Below are positions 6,500 to 12,132 of a stretch of DNA of 12,132 nucleotides, one piece after another (positions within the stretch are counted from its first letter, which is position 1; the number at the start of each line of letters is the position of its first letter). Origin of the DNA: an uncultured Prevotellaceae bacterium (GTDB taxonomy: Bacteria > Bacteroidota > Bacteroidia > Bacteroidales > Muribaculaceae); the NCBI GenBank assembly GCA_937904375.1, contig CALDIG010000168.1, positions 1-12,132 on the forward strand. Direction: 5' to 3'. The notes under the pieces are model-generated. The model ran no database searches and was not told the origin of the DNA. It saw only the letters and a program-made list of their open reading frames with translations. A program made the translations under genes and the position numbers.

Positions 6500-7825
6500 A
6501 TGAAAAAGTTTTTACTATTATTGGTGGCACTGCTTGCATGTCTCACGGCAGATGCGTATTCTGTGTTTACCTATTGTGTCCCAAATGGAGCAGCCGAGGT
6601 GCAGATTGGTACCGACTTGTTGATGAGCAGTTATAATTTTGTCGATGCCGAACCGGGCGAAACCGTTTACTTCACTTTTGAACCTTTTATGGGTTACCAG
6701 TTATCAGGAATGAGATTCAAAAACATCACGGCCGATGATGTTGCTGAGCTTGATGGGAATATTTATTCTTTTACCATGCCTCAAAGCAACGTGTCGATTT
6801 TCCTTGATTTCGAATATGTTACTGAAACATATTCTGATGTCACCATTGATGAGGCGACTTTCCCCGACCCTAATTTCCGAAACTGGTTACTCAGCCAATC
6901 CTACGGCAGCGATGGTGTGATCACCGGCGACGAGGTTGCCAATGTCACCAATATCAGTGCGAATGCGTGTGGGATAGAAGACTTGACAGGCATCGAGCAT
7001 TTTCCTGCCTTGACTAATCTTGATGTCAGCAATTTTGAAGACGACGCTGAAGATACTTGGAACAGAATAATAACACTTGACCTATCGGGTAATCCTCTCT
7101 TGAGGAATATCTATTGTGATAACAATATACTGACTTCAATCAATGTCTCAGAATGTTCTGACTTGAAAATCCTATTTTGTGGTGATAATCAACTGACGAG
7201 TCTCAACCTGGCAGGAAATCCTCGGTTGAGCATATTATCATGTATAAGAAACCAGCTCACAGAGCTTGATTTGAGCGACAACACCAATTTGAATCAATTG
7301 TATTGCGAGTACAACCAGTTGACATCGATAAATGTTACCAACCTTTCTAAAATGATTATTCTGAATTGTAACGACAACCAGTTGACCTCGCTCGACGTGA
7401 GTGGCTGCACCGCAATGTTCCAACTCTACTTCTACAATAACCAGATCAAGGGTCAGGCGATGGAAGATTTTGTAACCACATTGCCCACACCTCCCAATGG
7501 CGGATATATGGTGGTTATGGACCTCGACAATGAGATGCCTCAAAACGAAATGACTGCCGAGCAGGTGGCAACAGCACGAGCAAAGACTTGGTCGGTAGAG
7601 GCTATCACCGGCGATGACTTTGTGCAATATGACGGCACCGAGACGACCGTAGTACCAGGCGACGTTAATAACGACGGAAGTGTGACAAGTGCTGATGTTA
7701 CTGCGCTCTACAACTACCTGCTTACCGGCGATGACACCTATATCAACTCAAGTGATGTGGACGGTGACGGAGCAATCACTAGTGGCGACATCACCTTTAT
7801 CTATAACATTATTTTAGGGAATTAA
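6500..7825 (+). CDS. Secreted leucine-rich-repeat protein with dockerin-like C-terminus
   Basis: Function is unknown; it is probably an exported surface or secreted binding protein. The ATG at 6500 gives 441 residues and a clean signal peptide (about 1-19, KK then a Leu-rich core, cleavage after ADA). A TTG two codons upstream is less likely. LLAC (11-14) is a poor lipobox. Residues about 20-106 resemble an InlB-B-like beta domain ending FTMPQSNVSIFLDFEY. An FPDPNFRNWLLS segment (121-132) then leads into LRRs. Five exact 21-residue repeats, pattern LxxLxCxxNQLTSLDVSxxx, run from 201 to 305, with Cys at the same position in all five. The tail carries two EF-hand-like calcium loops, DVNNDGSVTSAD (388-399) and DVDGDGAITSGD (419-430), each with acidic residues at loop positions 1, 5 and 12, as in type I dockerins. 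No cohesin is visible here. It is monocistronic, with terminators on both sides. Confidence 0.88.
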   Translation: MKKFLLLLVALLACLTADAYSVFTYCVPNGAAEVQIGTDLLMSSYNFVDAEPGETVYFTFEPFMGYQLSGMRFKNITADDVAELDGNIYSFTMPQSNVSIFLDFEYVTETYSDVTIDEATFPDPNFRNWLLSQSYGSDGVITGDEVANVTNISANACGIEDLTGIEHFPALTNLDVSNFEDDAEDTWNRIITLDLSGNPLLRNIYCDNNILTSINVSECSDLKILFCGDNQLTSLNLAGNPRLSILSCIRNQLTELDLSDNTNLNQLYCEYNQLTSINVTNLSKMIILNCNDNQLTSLDVSGCTAMFQLYFYNNQIKGQAMEDFVTTLPTPPNGGYMVVMDLDNEMPQNEMTAEQVATARAKTWSVEAITGDDFVQYDGTETTVVPGDVNNDGSVTSADVTALYNYLLTGDDTYINSSDVDGDGAITSGDITFIYNIILGN

Positions 7826-7857
7826 GAGGTGACAAATTTTCACCACGCGACACAAAA

Positions 7858-7889
7858 TGTCACACGCCACCGCGTGTGGCATTTTTTTT
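7858..7889 (+). terminator. Intrinsic terminator after the LRR protein gene
   Basis: A 10-bp stem (TGTCACACGC with GCGTGTGGCA, one G-U pair) closes a CACC loop and is followed by eight T. A weaker inverted repeat GGTGA...TCACC (7828-7844) stands directly before it. Confidence 0.87.
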
Positions 7890-7913
7890 GCTTTATTATT
7901 CATGTGATATATT

Positions 7914-7978
7914 CTCGATTATTCGATTGCTCGATTATTTCGATTGCTCGAATGCTCGAGTACTCGATAACTCGAAAT
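7914..7978. repeat. 8-bp-periodic YTCGA array upstream of htpG
   Basis: Eight degenerate 8-bp units start with C/T-TCGA at 7914, 7922, 7930, 7939, 7947, 7955, 7963 and 7971, with one 1-bp slip. The array includes the perfect 12-bp palindrome TCGAGTACTCGA at 7956-7967. It occupies most of the spacer where an htpG promoter would be expected. No TAnnTTTG box and no CIRCE-like element was found here. Confidence 0.75.
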
Positions 7979-8011
7979 AAAAACGATAATTAACAACAAA
8001 AAATATATACT

Positions 8012-10057
8012 ATGGCAAAAGGATCAATTGGGGTAACAACCAACAACATTTTCCCTGTTATTAAAAAATTCTTGTACAGCGATCACGAGATTTTCTTGCG
8101 TGAGCTGGTTTCTAATGCAGTAGATGCAACACAAAAACTAAAAACCCTCGCCGCTGCCGGCGATTTCAAGGGCGAGACCGAAGGATTGAAAGTGTCAGTA
8201 ACTCTTGACAAAGACGCTGGCACTCTTACCGTGAGTGACCACGGTATAGGTATGACCGAGCAGGATGTGGATAAATACATCAACCAGATTGCTTTCTCAG
8301 GAGCCGAGGACTTCCTCAACAAGTATAAAGACAATGCGAATGCCATCATCGGACACTTTGGTTTGGGCTTCTATTCGGCATTTATGGTTGCCAAGAAAGT
8401 GGAGATTCGCTCACTTTCATGGGAGGAAGGTGCAAAGCCAGTACTTTGGAGCTGCGACGGTTCACCTGAGTTTGAGATGAGCGAGTGCGAGAAGGCTGAA
8501 CGTGGCACCGACATTGTCCTCTATATCGATGACGACGAGAAAGAGTTTCTTGAGCAGTCACGCATCAGCACCTTGCTCAACAAGTATTGCAAATTCCTGC
8601 CAGTGCCAGTGGTGTTCGGCAAGGAACAGGAGTGGAAAGACGGCAAATATGTCGATACCGACAAGGACAAGGTAATCAACGACATCGAGCCGCTGTGGAC
8701 TCGCAAACCCACTGACCTCAAGGATGAGGACTACATCAAGTTCTATCATGCCATCCAACCGGCACAGGATGATCCTTTGTTCTGGATTCACCTGAATGTG
8801 GATTATCCCTTCACTCTCACAGGTATCCTTTATTTCCCTAAGATTAAGAACAACCTCGACATCCGCAAAGACCGCATCCAGCTTTATTGCAACCAGGTGT
8901 TTGTCACCGAAAGCGTGGAGGGCGTGGTGCCCGAGTTCATGATGCTGCTGCAAGGAGTTATCGACAGCCCCGACATTCCGTTGAACGTGTCGCGCTCCTA
9001 CCTGCAAGCCGACCGCAACGTGAAGAAGATTTCGTCTTATATCACCAAGAAGGTGGCAAGCCGCCTAGAAGAGATTGCTAAGACCGATGCTAAGGCATTT
9101 GAGGATAAATGGAACGACATCAAGATATTCATTGAGTATGGCATGCTCAGCGATGAGAAATTCAAAGATGCTGCGGCAAAGTTCGCCTTGCTCCAGAACA
9201 CCGATGGCAAATACTTCAAGTTTGACGAGTACAAAGACCTTATTAAGGGCAACCAGACCGATAAGGACGAAAACCTCATCTATCTCTATGTCACCGACAA
9301 GACAGCGCAATACACCTACATCAAAGCTGCCCAGGATAAGGGCTATGACGTGCTGTTGATGGACGGTCAGCTCGACATCCCATTCGTGGGACTGCTGGAG
9401 CAGATGAACGAGAAATCGCGATTTGTGCGTGTCGATAGCGATGTGGTTGACAATCTCGTTCGTAAGGAAGACGCTAAAGACGCCGACCTCACTACCGAAG
9501 AGCGCGAAATCGCCTCTACCCTATTCAAGTCGCAGATTCCTGCCATCGAGAAGAGCGAGTTCATGGTGACCTATGCCGCCATGTCGCCCGATGCTCAGCC
9601 TGTGGTGATTACTCAAAGCGAGTATATGCGACGCATGAAGGATATGGCGGTGTTCCAGCCAGGCATGAGTTTCTACGGAGAGTTCCCCGATGCCTATAAC
9701 TTCACGCTCAACACCAACCACCCGCTTATCAAGAGAGTTGTGGAGCAGGCTGTAGCGGCTGTCAAAGACGAGATTAAGCCTATTGACGACGAACTCGCTG
9801 CCACAAATGCTGTCATCAAGGCCATTCGTGACCTCGACAAGGACAACAAAGGCGTGCCCGAGGACAAGAAGGACGACCTCAAGAAAAACGAGGACAAGGC
9901 ACAAGAGTTGCGCGGCAAGAAAGAGGAGATTGTCACCAACTATGCCGCTGGGCAAGACACAGTTAAGCAGCTAATCGACATCGCCCTCCTCGGCAATGGC
10001 CTCCTAAAAGGTGAAGCTCTTAACAACTTCTTGAAACGCTCGGTAGATTTACTGTAA
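8012..10057 (+). CDS. htpG: Molecular chaperone HtpG (Hsp90)
   Basis: This cytoplasmic, dimeric, ATP-driven Hsp90 chaperone assists late folding of client proteins, often with DnaK. It has 681 residues, longer than the 624 of E. coli. The N-terminal Bergerat ATPase motifs are present: FLRELVSNAVDA with Glu31 and Asn35, DHGIGMT (76-82, Asp76), and the lid glycine segment IGHFGLGFYSAF (113-124). The middle-domain stretch IPLNVSRSYLQADRNVKKI carries the conserved catalytic Arg. The C-terminal part has a Lys/Asp/Glu-rich helical region (about 590-650) and ends LLGNGLLKGEALNNFLKRSVDLL, which I recall as typical of the Bacteroidota branch. ELVSNAVDA replaces the commoner ELxSNASDA. The ATG at 8012 fits the family start, with an A-rich leader. 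It is preceded by an unusual 8-bp-periodic array and followed by a long hairpin terminator. Confidence 0.97.
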   Translation: MAKGSIGVTTNNIFPVIKKFLYSDHEIFLRELVSNAVDATQKLKTLAAAGDFKGETEGLKVSVTLDKDAGTLTVSDHGIGMTEQDVDKYINQIAFSGAEDFLNKYKDNANAIIGHFGLGFYSAFMVAKKVEIRSLSWEEGAKPVLWSCDGSPEFEMSECEKAERGTDIVLYIDDDEKEFLEQSRISTLLNKYCKFLPVPVVFGKEQEWKDGKYVDTDKDKVINDIEPLWTRKPTDLKDEDYIKFYHAIQPAQDDPLFWIHLNVDYPFTLTGILYFPKIKNNLDIRKDRIQLYCNQVFVTESVEGVVPEFMMLLQGVIDSPDIPLNVSRSYLQADRNVKKISSYITKKVASRLEEIAKTDAKAFEDKWNDIKIFIEYGMLSDEKFKDAAAKFALLQNTDGKYFKFDEYKDLIKGNQTDKDENLIYLYVTDKTAQYTYIKAAQDKGYDVLLMDGQLDIPFVGLLEQMNEKSRFVRVDSDVVDNLVRKEDAKDADLTTEEREIASTLFKSQIPAIEKSEFMVTYAAMSPDAQPVVITQSEYMRRMKDMAVFQPGMSFYGEFPDAYNFTLNTNHPLIKRVVEQAVAAVKDEIKPIDDELAATNAVIKAIRDLDKDNKGVPEDKKDDLKKNEDKAQELRGKKEEIVTNYAAGQDTVKQLIDIALLGNGLLKGEALNNFLKRSVDLL

Positions 10058-10079
10058 AAAGCGATAACCCATTATTACC

Positions 10080-10123
10080 CCAAGCGAGTTGTCTATATCG
10101 CAACAACTCGCTTGGTTTGTCTT
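10080..10123 (+). terminator. Hairpin terminator after htpG
   Basis: A perfect 13-bp stem (CCAAGCGAGTTGT with ACAACTCGCTTGG) encloses a 10-nt loop; the trailing TTTGTCTT is an imperfect U-tract. It lies 22 bp after the htpG stop. Confidence 0.75.
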
Positions 10124-10150
10124 ATAGTGATTCTGCTGAATGGATAATAA

Positions 10151-10165
10151 TTTCATTATATGAAA
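10151..10165. promoter_or_regulatory. Palindrome upstream of the umuD promoter
   Basis: Perfect inverted repeat TTTCAT-TAT-ATGAAA, 44 bp before the umuD -7 box. It could be an operator for a damage-responsive regulator, but nothing else supports that, and AT-rich palindromes of this size arise by chance. Confidence 0.25.
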
Positions 10166-10173
10166 CTAAAAAA

Positions 10174-10208
10174 CTTAAAACTGATAACTGACAACTGAAA
10201 ACTTTTTC
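10174..10208 (+). repeat. 7-nt-periodic array running into the umuD promoter
   Basis: Five 7-nt units begin with CT at 10174, 10181, 10188, 10195 and 10202 (CTTAAAA, CTGATAA, CTGACAA, CTGAAAA, CTTTTTC). The next CT at 10209 leads into the -7 box. The array fills the place of the -33 element. Confidence 0.65.
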
Positions 10209-10209
10209 C

Positions 10210-10217
10210 TACCTTTG
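10210..10217 (+). promoter_or_regulatory. -7 box for umuD, six bases before the start codon
   Basis: TACCTTTG is a perfect TAnnTTTG. Only six bases separate it from the ATG at 10224, so transcription should start at or within about three bases of the start codon. No clear TTTG -33 element is present; ACTG ends 19 bases upstream. Confidence 0.65.
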
Positions 10218-10223
10218 CACCTG

Positions 10224-10655
10224 ATGGCAACACTTGAAATTAAGAAAATTGAAGAAAGCAGCGAAGTGGAGCTGCAATTGTTTGAGAATCGCGTGCAGGC
10301 GGGATTTCCAAGTCCTGCTCAAGGAGCCTTTGCCGACTCGGTGGACCTTAACCATGAACTTATCAACAACCCTGCCTCTACATTTTGTGCCAGAGTGATA
10401 GGTGACTCTATGGTCGATTCTGGCATCAACGAGGGAGATATGCTCATCATCGACCGCTCGCTTGAGCCACACGACGGCGACATAGCAGTGTGCTTTATTG
10501 ATGGTGATTTCACAGTCAAGCGGTTACTAATCAATGCCGACGGCATCTTTATGGTCCCTGCCAATCGCAAATACCCGGTAATTAAAGTGCCCGATGAGAG
10601 CAACTTCATAATCTGGGGCATCGTCTCTCACATCATCAAGAAACTTAATCGATAG
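10224..10655 (+). CDS. umuD: UmuD-like self-cleaving subunit of DNA polymerase V
   Basis: This is the accessory subunit of translesion polymerase V. RecA filaments trigger its self-cleavage, and the shortened form joins UmuC. It has 143 residues, close to the 139 of E. coli. The cleavage site is Ala26-Gly27 in VQAGFPSPAQ. The Ser/Lys dyad is Ser62 in VIGDSMVDSGI and Lys99 in GDFTVKRL, matching E. coli Ser60 and Lys97. There is no DNA-binding N-terminal domain, so it is not LexA. The ATG at 10224 puts the cleavage site at the expected distance, whereas a TTG three codons earlier lies inside the promoter box. The start lacks a leader. umuC follows after 107 bp filled with repeats, unlike the overlapping umuDC of enterobacteria. 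Damage control of this promoter is likely from family knowledge, but no known SOS box was recognised. Confidence 0.93.
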   Translation: MATLEIKKIEESSEVELQLFENRVQAGFPSPAQGAFADSVDLNHELINNPASTFCARVIGDSMVDSGINEGDMLIIDRSLEPHDGDIAVCFIDGDFTVKRLLINADGIFMVPANRKYPVIKVPDESNFIIWGIVSHIIKKLNR

Positions 10656-10657
10656 TT

Positions 10658-10697
10658 GACAAGAGGACAAGAGGACAAGAGAACAAGAGAACAAGAT
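10658..10697. repeat. 8-bp tandem array between umuD and umuC
   Basis: Five contiguous 8-bp units: GACAAGAG three times exactly, then AACAAGAG and AACAAGAT. The array begins two bases after the umuD stop. It resembles the ACAAG-containing module R after galE and wecB. Confidence 0.85.
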
Positions 10698-10714
10698 CAT
10701 TCTAAACCCTAAAC

Positions 10715-10727
10715 TGTGCGAAGCACA
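10715..10727. repeat. 13-bp mini-hairpin with GCGAAGC core
   Basis: Perfect inverted repeat TGTGC-GAA-GCACA between the 8-bp and 7-bp arrays of the umuD-umuC spacer. It has the same loop and core as 1488-1500. No T-run follows directly. Confidence 0.55.
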
Positions 10728-10762
10728 CTTAACTCTTAACACTTAACACTTTTAACTTTATT
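10728..10762 (+). repeat. 7-nt-periodic array abutting the umuC start codon
   Basis: Five exact 7-nt units (CTTAACT, CTTAACA, CTTAACA, CTTTTAA, CTTTATT) end at the base before the umuC ATG. The 3' part contains TAACTTTA, one base off a -7 box, so a separate umuC promoter is conceivable. Confidence 0.7.
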
Positions 10763-12132
10763 ATGTATGCCTTAGCCGATTGCAACAACTTTTTTGTCTC
10801 GTGCGAGAGGGTTTTCAACCCGTCGCTCAACGGCAAGCCAGTAGTGGTGCTGTCGGGCAACGACGGCTGTGTCATCGCGAGAAGTAATGAGGCTAAGGCG
10901 TTAGGAATCCCTATGGGATGCCCAGCTTTTCAGATAAAAAACCACACCAATCCCGCCAACATCATCATGCTCTCGGCGCGTCACATTATTTATCGTGACC
11001 TGTCAAACCGCATCATGCGAATACTGGGAGAGGCAGCATTAAACCTCGAAGTTTATTCGGTTGATGAGGCATTCTTTACTTTGCCATACGAAGACGATGA
11101 GCAGAATCACGAACTATTATCGTCACTAGTCAAGAAAATTCAGCAATACGTCGGCGTGCCAGTGAGCATCGGCTTTGCTACTACGCGCACCCTCGCCAAG
11201 ATTGCAAGCCATGTAGCAAAAAAGGATAAAACCAACGTTGACCGCGTGAAGGGTCTAACCGATGCCGACGAAATCAATCAAGTGCTAAACCGCATCAAGA
11301 TTGACGATGTGTGGGGAATTGGCAGGAAACTCAACGCGAAGCTCCTCTCCTGTGGCATCGACACTGCTGGCAAGTTCGTCATGCTGCCTAAATCGTACCT
11401 GCAACGCATTGGAAACATCAATCTTGTTAGAACACAGCAAGAGCTGAAAGGCGTTGACTGCATTTCCATCAACTCGGTAGATATCGCCCACAAATCGATT
11501 ATGAACTCCCGCACTTTTGGTCATGTGATCAGCAAAAAACAAGAGATTGCCGATGCCATCATCTCCTTTGCACAGTCGTGCGCCCGCCAACTGCGGCAAG
11601 AGAGAGCGGCGGCACAAGTGGTGACGGTCTATATCCGTGGCGACCATTTCCGCCAAGACCTGCCGTTCTATTCCAATTCCTGCTCTGTGAGGCTGCCGTC
11701 GCACACCGCCTCGGCAATGGACATAGCGAAACACGCTCTTATCGCCTTTAACAATATCTTTCGCGAGAATTTCGCTTACCGTAAAGCTGGCGTGATGGTC
11801 ACCGACATAATAAGCGACGAACAACTACAACTCGACATCTTTAATGGAGAGAATGACGTGAGGCAGGCAAAACTGATGACCGCCATCGACAAAATCAACA
11901 ACCGATACGGCAAAAAACAGATAGTCCTCGCACCCACCATATCCCGCGGAGAATGGGCTCCATTGCAAAACCACATTGCACCACTAAGCAAGACACTGCA
12001 CTTCTATACTGGAATGAGCCCAAGATATATTGGTTCATACAAGCCGATAGTCCAGCGGGAAACAGATGAAGAGGCAGAATCGAGTAGGTCGGGAAACGAA
12101 AGTTTTCTGACCTACTTTCGTTTCCTTTCCTC
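10763..12132 (+). CDS. umuC: UmuC-like Y-family DNA polymerase V catalytic subunit, 3' end outside window
   Basis: This error-prone polymerase copies past lesions together with processed UmuD. At least 456 codons are open, against about 420-430 for the family. It begins MYALADCNNFFVSCERVF, with metal ligand Asp6; SVDEAFF supplies Asp101 and Glu102. SIGFATTRTLAKIASHVAKK is the conserved thumb-side motif, DDVWGIGRKL the helix-hairpin-helix region, and the little finger follows near NSRTFGHVISK. The usual family end corresponds to the SPRY motif at residues 419-422, with a few residues after it. Here the frame continues through an acidic, Ser-rich stretch and a long hairpin (12084-12115) to the window edge. 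I translated the whole frame and found no internal stop. The start ATG directly follows a 7-nt repeat array and fits the family N-terminus. It probably shares regulation with umuD. Confidence 0.93.
   Translation, partial: MYALADCNNFFVSCERVFNPSLNGKPVVVLSGNDGCVIARSNEAKALGIPMGCPAFQIKNHTNPANIIMLSARHIIYRDLSNRIMRILGEAALNLEVYSVDEAFFTLPYEDDEQNHELLSSLVKKIQQYVGVPVSIGFATTRTLAKIASHVAKKDKTNVDRVKGLTDADEINQVLNRIKIDDVWGIGRKLNAKLLSCGIDTAGKFVMLPKSYLQRIGNINLVRTQQELKGVDCISINSVDIAHKSIMNSRTFGHVISKKQEIADAIISFAQSCARQLRQERAAAQVVTVYIRGDHFRQDLPFYSNSCSVRLPSHTASAMDIAKHALIAFNNIFRENFAYRKAGVMVTDIISDEQLQLDIFNGENDVRQAKLMTAIDKINNRYGKKQIVLAPTISRGEWAPLQNHIAPLSKTLHFYTGMSPRYIGSYKPIVQRETDEEAESSRSGNESFLTYFRFLS
12084..12118 (+). terminator. 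Terminator-like hairpin inside the extended umuC frame
   Basis: Fourteen consecutive pairs (two G-U) join 12084-12097 to 12102-12115 around a GAAA tetraloop, followed by a pyrimidine-rich tract (TTTCGTTTCCTTTCC). The structure is as good as a true terminator, yet no in-frame stop precedes it. The umuC stop probably lies just past the window. Confidence 0.5.

Noticed and set aside
10215..10223. TTG start for umuD
   Set aside because: It overlaps the -7 promoter box, so it would not be in the transcript.
10224..10655. LexA repressor
   Set aside because: It has the Ser/Lys protease fold and cleavage site but no N-terminal helix-turn-helix, and it pairs with umuC, so UmuD fits.
10658..10762. 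CRISPR-like array between umuD and umuC
   Set aside because: Units are 7-8 bp and contiguous, with no spacers and no cas genes nearby.

Overview
The window reads as chromosome of a member of the Bacteroidales (Bacteroidota), probably close to Muribaculaceae or Prevotellaceae. The evidence is the promoter style (TAnnTTTG -7 boxes, with one textbook TTTG-N21-TAATTTTG promoter), A-rich leaders instead of Shine-Dalgarno sites, and Bacteroidota-type HtpG and ClpC proteins. It also encodes a secreted leucine-rich-repeat protein with a dockerin-like tail, a kind common in gut Bacteroidales. No tRNA, rRNA, CRISPR array, transposase or phage gene was seen. The assignment is inference; no marker search was possible.

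Left part (1-3984, minus strand): wecB (UDP-GlcNAc 2-epimerase), then galE (UDP-glucose 4-epimerase), then lepA (elongation factor 4, GTG start, cut by the window edge). wecB and galE make nucleotide sugars for surface glycans and may be co-transcribed from the strong promoter before wecB. lepA is a translation factor and probably not functionally linked. The two spacers in this part share a two-module repeat. In the galE-lepA spacer the modules are pushed about 340 bp apart by an AT-rich non-coding segment with 9-bp direct repeats at its ends and four tiny hairpins inside.

Middle (4044-10123, plus strand): three separately terminated genes. They are a ClpC-type AAA+ unfoldase that lacks the usual N-terminal Clp_N domain, a secreted LRR/dockerin-like protein, and htpG (Hsp90). 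ClpC and HtpG are proteostasis factors; the LRR protein between them is an exported protein of unknown role.

Right part (10151-12132, plus strand): a umuD-umuC pair for DNA polymerase V (translesion synthesis). umuD appears to be transcribed as a leaderless or nearly leaderless mRNA. umuC runs off the window and continues past the normal family end, through a strong terminator-like hairpin.

The most unusual feature is in the spacers. Degenerate direct-repeat arrays of exactly 8 bp, and A-rich arrays of exactly 7 bp that stop 0-4 nt before the start codons of lepA, galE and umuC (and run into the umuD promoter), recur through the window. The unit sequence differs each time but the period does not.
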